This document shows positions 60,076 through 64,000 of a stretch of 64,000 nucleotides of DNA, in pieces (within the stretch, counting starts at the first letter, position 1; each line of letters begins with the position of its first letter). The translations under genes were made by a program, and so were the position numbers. The notes beneath the pieces are model-generated. The model was not told the DNA's origin, ran no database searches, and worked only from the letters and a program-made list of their open reading frames with translations. The stretch is taken from contig JAJEKV010000057.1 of NCBI GenBank assembly GCA_021234155.1, forward strand, positions 856,300 to 920,299. Direction: 5' to 3'. This DNA is from Isoetes taiwanensis (Eukaryota; Streptophyta; Lycopodiopsida; Isoetales; Isoetaceae).

Positions 60076-60490
60076 TAGGTTCCTGATCATTAACCATTGT
60101 TTGGTTATTGGGCCAGGGCCAATGGGAGTCATTAACATTAGAGTTATGGGAGCCAAGAAGGAAAACTTCTTGGGAAAGTTATCTAGTCGAGATATCAAGC
60201 GTGGTCAGAGGGGGCAAGGGAGAGCCTACCTGAAGCTTCGAAATGGGAGAACTAGGAAAACCCGAAACCAAGGCCAAATACCATTCTTTGAACATGATAG
60301 ATCCTATGAACCTCCTGAAAGGATAGATGTCTGCGTGATTAGATCACGTGTGTATTCTCTTGAGAAGGAATTAAAATATGTTTTACTTGTGTCAACCATT
60401 CCCGGCTAGCACTAACCTTATGTTAAGGATTGGACTTAGATTGTCTTGCTAGAACTCTAACAAACTTGCTAAGGTGGATTATAGATTAAC
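60076..60490 (+). other. untranslated leader of the TR-GAG-like element
   Basis: Lies between primer site and gag ATG and would contain packaging and dimerisation signals. A 115-aa ORF (60,062-60,409) starts within the primer site, is Arg/Lys-rich and shows no domain, so I treat it as leader rather than gene. Confidence 0.6.
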
Positions 60491-61581
60491 ATGGAGGGAG
60501 GTGATGACAACGCGGCAGTACAAATGCTAGGTCAAATACTGCAAGGAGTGCAGCAGCAGTTGGGTTTGCTCCAGAACCAGATGCCTGTCGCAAAGGATCC
60601 GGTAGCGGACGAGATTAACAAGATCCTTCGCAATGTCAAGCAAGAAAGGTTTACAGGAAAGGATACCACGGGCGATGATGCAGATGCATGGCTCCGTGGC
60701 ATAGAATTCTATTTTAGCGTAAAGAAGACGCCTGAAAAGCAGAAAGCTGTTATCGCGGATTTGTTACTCACCAGCTATGCTAAGATTTGGTGGGACGATT
60801 ATAAGAAGATCCATAAGCTTACCTTTGGAGATATTGGTGGGATGTGTTCCAGTAAAGCTTTTCAGCTACATTACCGCCTGCGTGGGATATAGATTGGCTT
60901 AAGATGCATGATTTCTTGAATTTGCTCCAAACAAATTCAGTTGAAGATTATCTGATTAAATTCCAGAAGATTGCAAACCTTTATGGACCTCCGTTCGAGC
61001 CAGAACAGTTAGCTGATAAGTATATAAAGGGTTTGAAGCCAGAATTGTCTGTTCTAATTGGAGGTGTTACATATCCTAGCTTGGGTGAAGCGATTAGAGC
61101 TGCTAAATATAAGGAAGTAGTATTGGAGACAACACGGAAGAAGCGTACAAATGATGATGATGTAGGTTGGAATCAGTTTGACAATCGCCGACAACGAGTT
61201 GAGGATATTTTGACATTGAAAAGTATCAATAATGGACAATGCCAATCTGGGCGAGAAAAGTTAAGGGAGAAGTTATTTCGAGAACGTAAGTGTTTTTATT
61301 GCCACCAAGTGGGTCATCAAATGAGAGATTGTCCCCAGAAGTTACAGGAACATCGGATTGCTTATGGCATATCCAATCCGCGGGGTGGAGGTACTCCGGA
61401 GGATAACCGGGGTAAACAGCCCATGCATGCTCGAGCAATTACCATTGAAGATGCAGTCAAAGAGTGCGTGCATGCATGTGCAAATACATCGATGGGAATC
61501 CCACAGCAGGCCCAAGCTAGTATGATTTGTGTTCCACGTAAGTTTGAGAATCTTTCCATGAGGACATGGGTAAATTTTTAG
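60491..61581 (+). pseudogene. gag: Ty3/gypsy-type gag with one frameshift and a CCHC knuckle
   Basis: The first ORF (60,491-60,892, 133 aa) has a Gln-rich helix and the Retrotrans_gag core (DAWLRGIEFYF...EKQKAVIADLLL...AKIWWDDYKK). The second (60,904-61,581, 225 aa, other frame) continues it (MHDFLNLLQTNSVEDYLIKF, then YIKGLKPELSVLI). It ends with a single CX2CX4HX4C zinc knuckle at C130-C133-H138-C143 and a Pro/Gly-rich tail. Gag forms the particle and binds RNA. A frameshift and TAG at about 60,880-60,892 separate the two. The word GCCTGCGTGGG there resembles the CAG/CTG-to-CG discrepancies seen between the two LTRs, so the break may be an error rather than real. No pol follows. Confidence 0.85.
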
Positions 61582-61593
61582 TGTGGGAGAAAT
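61581..61593 (+). promoter_or_regulatory. polypurine tract before the 3' LTR
   Basis: GTGTGGGAGAAAT directly precedes the right LTR. Its purine-rich core GGGAGAAA is the expected plus-strand primer. It begins at the last base of the gag stop codon. Confidence 0.8.
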
Positions 61594-63146
61594 TGTGACA
61601 CACCTAGGGGGTTGGCAGACAAGTTAACATTTGAGTTTTTAACCATAGGTTAGAAATAATTAACTTTGAAAGAGATTATGAAAATACGATAAATACGGTA
61701 TTCGTATCATGCTAGATATCTGATGGAATATCAGATATGAATAGTGAAGCTAAGTTTAGGAAGATTTTATTGTTAGTTTGGGAAAAGGGAAGATATTTTC
61801 CTTAACCTTAGGAGTAAGGGTATTTTAAAGGGGAAACGTCTTTTTGTTTGGAAATTTCTGGAGAGCTTAGCCTGCGCCATCGAGCTTAGTTACAGAAGGA
61901 GAACAATCCAAGCAGGTGGGTTAACCGGAGCCAAAACCATAAGATTCCGTGAAGACTTGGCCGCTAATGCTAGATTGATATGTTTGTTGTTGCTAAATTC
62001 ACGAGAAAGTATCGGTCGTTCAAATCGCCATTGTTGTTGTTCTTGCAGCCGGCGGATTATACAAGCCAAACTCTCTGTTATAAGTCTTGAAGCCGTTCCT
62101 TATCCATTCATGGCTTGATGTAGTTTGTTTTCTTTTTCTTCCGAAGCCTATGAATCTACCACGGCGGCCAAACACTTGTTCTCGACCGAACGGCCTTGAA
62201 TCCAGCTTCTATATGTCATGCAGAGAATCATTCCTTAAAATCGGCCTGAGATTTGCTTATTCCGGCCTGTTCCGGTCCTCCTCTGCTAAGATCCGATCAT
62301 GTTTGCTGAGCCCACTCTGTTCTACGCAGTCTTAAGTCTCTGTTATACCTATTTGAAACCCTTTTGTATCGTTCTTCATCCATATTTTCTCATTTGTTTT
62401 TAAAAGCCATTGGTAGCTTAGTTGGTTAAGAGTTTATCCTGTTGCCCCATAGACCCAGGTTCGAGTTTTGGTTTAAACTCAACTTTTGTCTAGCCTCTTC
62501 TTTTAAGTGTTTATGAAGTACCCCTTATAGGATTTCTTGCTAGTATTTAATGAATTGTTGGAACGTTTTCTCTATTTGTGTTTTCTAATGCATAACATGG
62601 TTTATGTGGAATGTTAATAAGATATAGATTAATTGTGTGAACGAACCCGCTCCCTTCGTCGATGCCGGAGGGCTGGAGCGGTAGAGCATCGTGCACACCA
62701 GGTGATTGGTGTGTGAACGTGCATCCGTGTCGCGAACGGTGTAATGTGAGAGCACAGGCGAGGGACCCGATCATCCCCGGATAACATTAATAACCCGATG
62801 ATGTTGTGTGTTGTGATGTTGTGTTTCTTTTTCGTTGAAGTTGTATTGCCATGTTGTTTTTTTTTTTCCGATTGCTAGACCCGTAATCTGCGGTTGCCCA
62901 CTTAGTCCTTGTTCTGGACTAATCCCCATCATTTCCTTCTCATTTCTTACAGATTGATCTGGCAACCACGAGACCGTTGAGCGAGGGGAGCTTGAGTGAT
63001 AGAGATGCTGTCTTGCTTAGAATCTTATATAGTTCCAATTGTAACCTTGAATTTATGAATTCTATTAATGAAAGATATTTATTATCTGAGTCCTTTATTC
63101 TTTCTCTTGTTTGATTCCAAGTGTTTAACGCTCTAGGAGCGTTTCA
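61594..63146 (+). repeat. 3' LTR, 1,553 bp
   Basis: The same ends and order as the 5' LTR and the same total length. The differences are mostly small indels clustered at CAG/CTG/CCGG sites, with a few transitions. The overall similarity points to a fairly recent insertion. Confidence 0.97.
62403..62475 (+). other. tRNA-like sequence with A and B boxes inside the 3' LTR
   Basis: A box TAGCTTAGTTGG at 62,414-62,425 (one base closer to the tRNA consensus than in the 5' LTR) and B box GGTTCGAGTTT at 62,458-62,468, again 44 bases apart. Its presence in both LTRs shows that it belongs to the element. Confidence 0.55.
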
Positions 63147-63151
63147 GGTAT
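63147..63151 (+). repeat. target-site duplication, right copy (GGTAT)
   Basis: Directly follows the terminal CA of the 3' LTR. Removing the element and one GGTAT leaves the LINE reading frame in register across the junction (...KHLDT / LADFS...). Confidence 0.95.
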
Positions 63152-63468
63152 CAAGGTGTTTCTGGAGCCCTGCTTTCTGTCTAGACATGAGCACCACATC
63201 ATCTGCATATAGCAAAAGACCAAGGACATAACCAGCAATAGGAGTGCCATACCCACCACGCTCTATAATCCATTCTTCCAAACCATCTATGAACAATCCG
63301 AACAATGTGGGAGACAAAGGGCAGCCCTGTTTAACCCCAACATTACTGACTACCACGTCACCACATATATTTTTAAAAGGCAAAGATAGCTCTACTAACA
63401 CCTGTTCATACAGCAGCTTCGTTGCATCTCTATATTCCTGTGGAATGTTTACTTTATTCATCCTCTCC

Positions 63469-63508
63469 CATAAGCATTCCGTCGGAACCATAAGCATTCC
63501 CTCGGAAC
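63469..63508 (+). repeat. 20-bp tandem duplication inside the LINE RT
   Basis: CCATAAGCATTCCGTCGGAA then CCATAAGCATTCCCTCGGAA, period 20. A 20-bp gain is not a multiple of three and accounts for the frameshift in the RT. Confidence 0.9.
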
Positions 63509-63944
63509 CATATCGAAAGCTTTACTAAAATCAATAAATGCTAAATACAAAGGTTTTTTCTTACCTTTAACTGCCTCCATTACTACCTGCATTGTCACCA
63601 AGTGATCAATAGTGGAGTGCTTATGTCTAAAACCCGCTTGCCCCTTGGCTCTCAAGTTATGCTCCTCAGCCCACTTAGTGATCTTGACCTCTAGCACGGA
63701 TGCAAAGAGTTTAGAGAAAATACTAGAAATCAGAATGGTCATGTAATTATTGATGTCGGATTTATCACCTCCCTTGAAAATAGGTACTACTCGATTAATC
63801 TGCCAAGTTTTTGGAAACCCTTCAGCTATTACCATGTTAAACATCCGCATAATAGGTTCCACTAACTCCCCCTCTGCCCATTTCAACATTTCCGCCACCA
63901 AACCCCCTGCATCCGCTGCTTTACCATTAGCCAGTCTGCATGTA

Positions 63945-63946
<2 letters not shown>

Positions 63947-63990
<44 letters not shown>
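63947..63990. repeat. (TC)n microsatellite at the truncated 5' side of LINE copy A
   Basis: TC repeat of 44 bases. On the LINE strand it reads GA, opposite in sense to the two tracts at the 3' ends of copies A and B. Confidence 0.97.
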
Positions 63991-63994
<4 letters not shown>

Positions 63995-64000
63995 TAGTTC

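Larger units (their letters stand above)
58507..63146 (+). mobile_element. complete TR-GAG-like LTR retrotransposon, 4,640 bp
   Basis: LTR (58,507-60,059), primer-binding site (60,063-60,075), a 1.53-kb interior with a gag gene only, a purine tract and LTR (61,594-63,146), flanked by GGTAT. The gag stop lies 12 bases before the right LTR, so there is no room for protease, reverse transcriptase, RNase H or integrase. It must depend on an autonomous relative, presumably of Ty3/gypsy type judging from gag. Such gag-only plant elements have been called TR-GAG. It interrupts LINE copy A. Confidence 0.95.
63147..63946 (-). pseudogene. LINE copy A: ORF2 reverse transcriptase
   Basis: Classic non-LTR RT: MVAEMLKWAEGELVEPIMRM, PKTWQINRVVPIFKGGDKSD, then GQAGFRHKHSTIDHLV, LAFIDFSKAFDMVPRECLW (first catalytic Asp), VGVKQGCPLSPTLFGLFIDG, and LLYADDVVLMS (YADD catalytic motif). 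A perfect 20-bp tandem duplication at 63,469-63,508 (CATAAGCATTCC-TCGGAAC words) shifts the frame between FDMVPRECLW and the next segment. The 5' side is cut by a GA/TC microsatellite at 63,947; endonuclease and ORF1 are absent. It continues at 58,506-57,284 beyond the inserted LTR element. Confidence 0.9.

Noticed and set aside
60062-60409. 115-aa ORF starting inside the primer-binding site
   Set aside because: The start overlaps the primer site and the sequence is the element's leader. No domain recognised.

Overview
The window reads as intergenic DNA of a land plant with a large, transposon-rich genome. Evidence: LTR retrotransposons with the plant-typical initiator-tRNA-Met primer site (TGGTATCAGAGCC), Ty1/copia and Ty3/gypsy-type gag proteins, L1-like LINEs, and a decayed F-box/LRR hormone-receptor-like gene of the COI1/TIR1 type. 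A LINE whose ORF1p looks like coiled coil + RRM-like + C-terminal domain, and a DDE-transposase-like pseudogene of a family I know mostly from animals, hint at a non-flowering plant (fern, lycophyte or gymnosperm). That is inference. No complete, confidently functional host gene was found. There are no bacterial operons, CRISPR arrays or rRNA genes.

Layout. 1-9 kb: mostly unassigned, one small TATA-associated ORF (654-1004, minus), a decayed coding-like block (3.8-6.7 kb) and a tandem array at 7.1-8.5 kb. 9.5-21.4 kb: at least three Ty1/copia remnants: a plus-strand RT/RNase H relic (9.5-10.5 kb), a minus-strand RT/RNase H fragment (11.5-12.3 kb), and a minus-strand element whose primer site, gag and protease lie at 21.4-20.1 kb and whose integrase/RT lies at 16.7-15.0 kb. 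The last is broken by a 566-bp inverted-repeat element at 14.4-15.0 kb. A COI1-like pseudogene sits at 13.6-14.2 kb. 22-44 kb: many satellite-like and duplicated segments, several built on TGTGGTG/CACCACA, a DDE-transposase-like pseudogene (32.3-34.2 kb) and a cluster of five hairpin elements (37.7-38.6 kb). 45-46.3 kb: a 1.34-kb pure polypurine tract. 46.4-54.6 kb: a LINE scrap, then strand-asymmetric A-rich repetitive DNA partly bounded by a 155-bp direct repeat.

54.6-64 kb is the best-resolved part: a chain of three minus-strand LINE copies whose junctions are (GA/CT)n microsatellites. One copy is split by a complete 4.64-kb LTR element (58,507-63,146) with 1,553-bp LTRs, a GGTAT target duplication, primer site, purine tract and an interior holding only gag. 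That fits a TR-GAG-type non-autonomous element. Both LTRs contain tRNA-like A and B boxes at exact tRNA spacing.

Caveat: paired repeats differ recurrently where one copy has CAG/CTG and the other has CG. This suggests base-calling error at methylated CHG sites, so some frameshifts reported here may be artefacts. All homology statements are from recognition by eye; no search was run.
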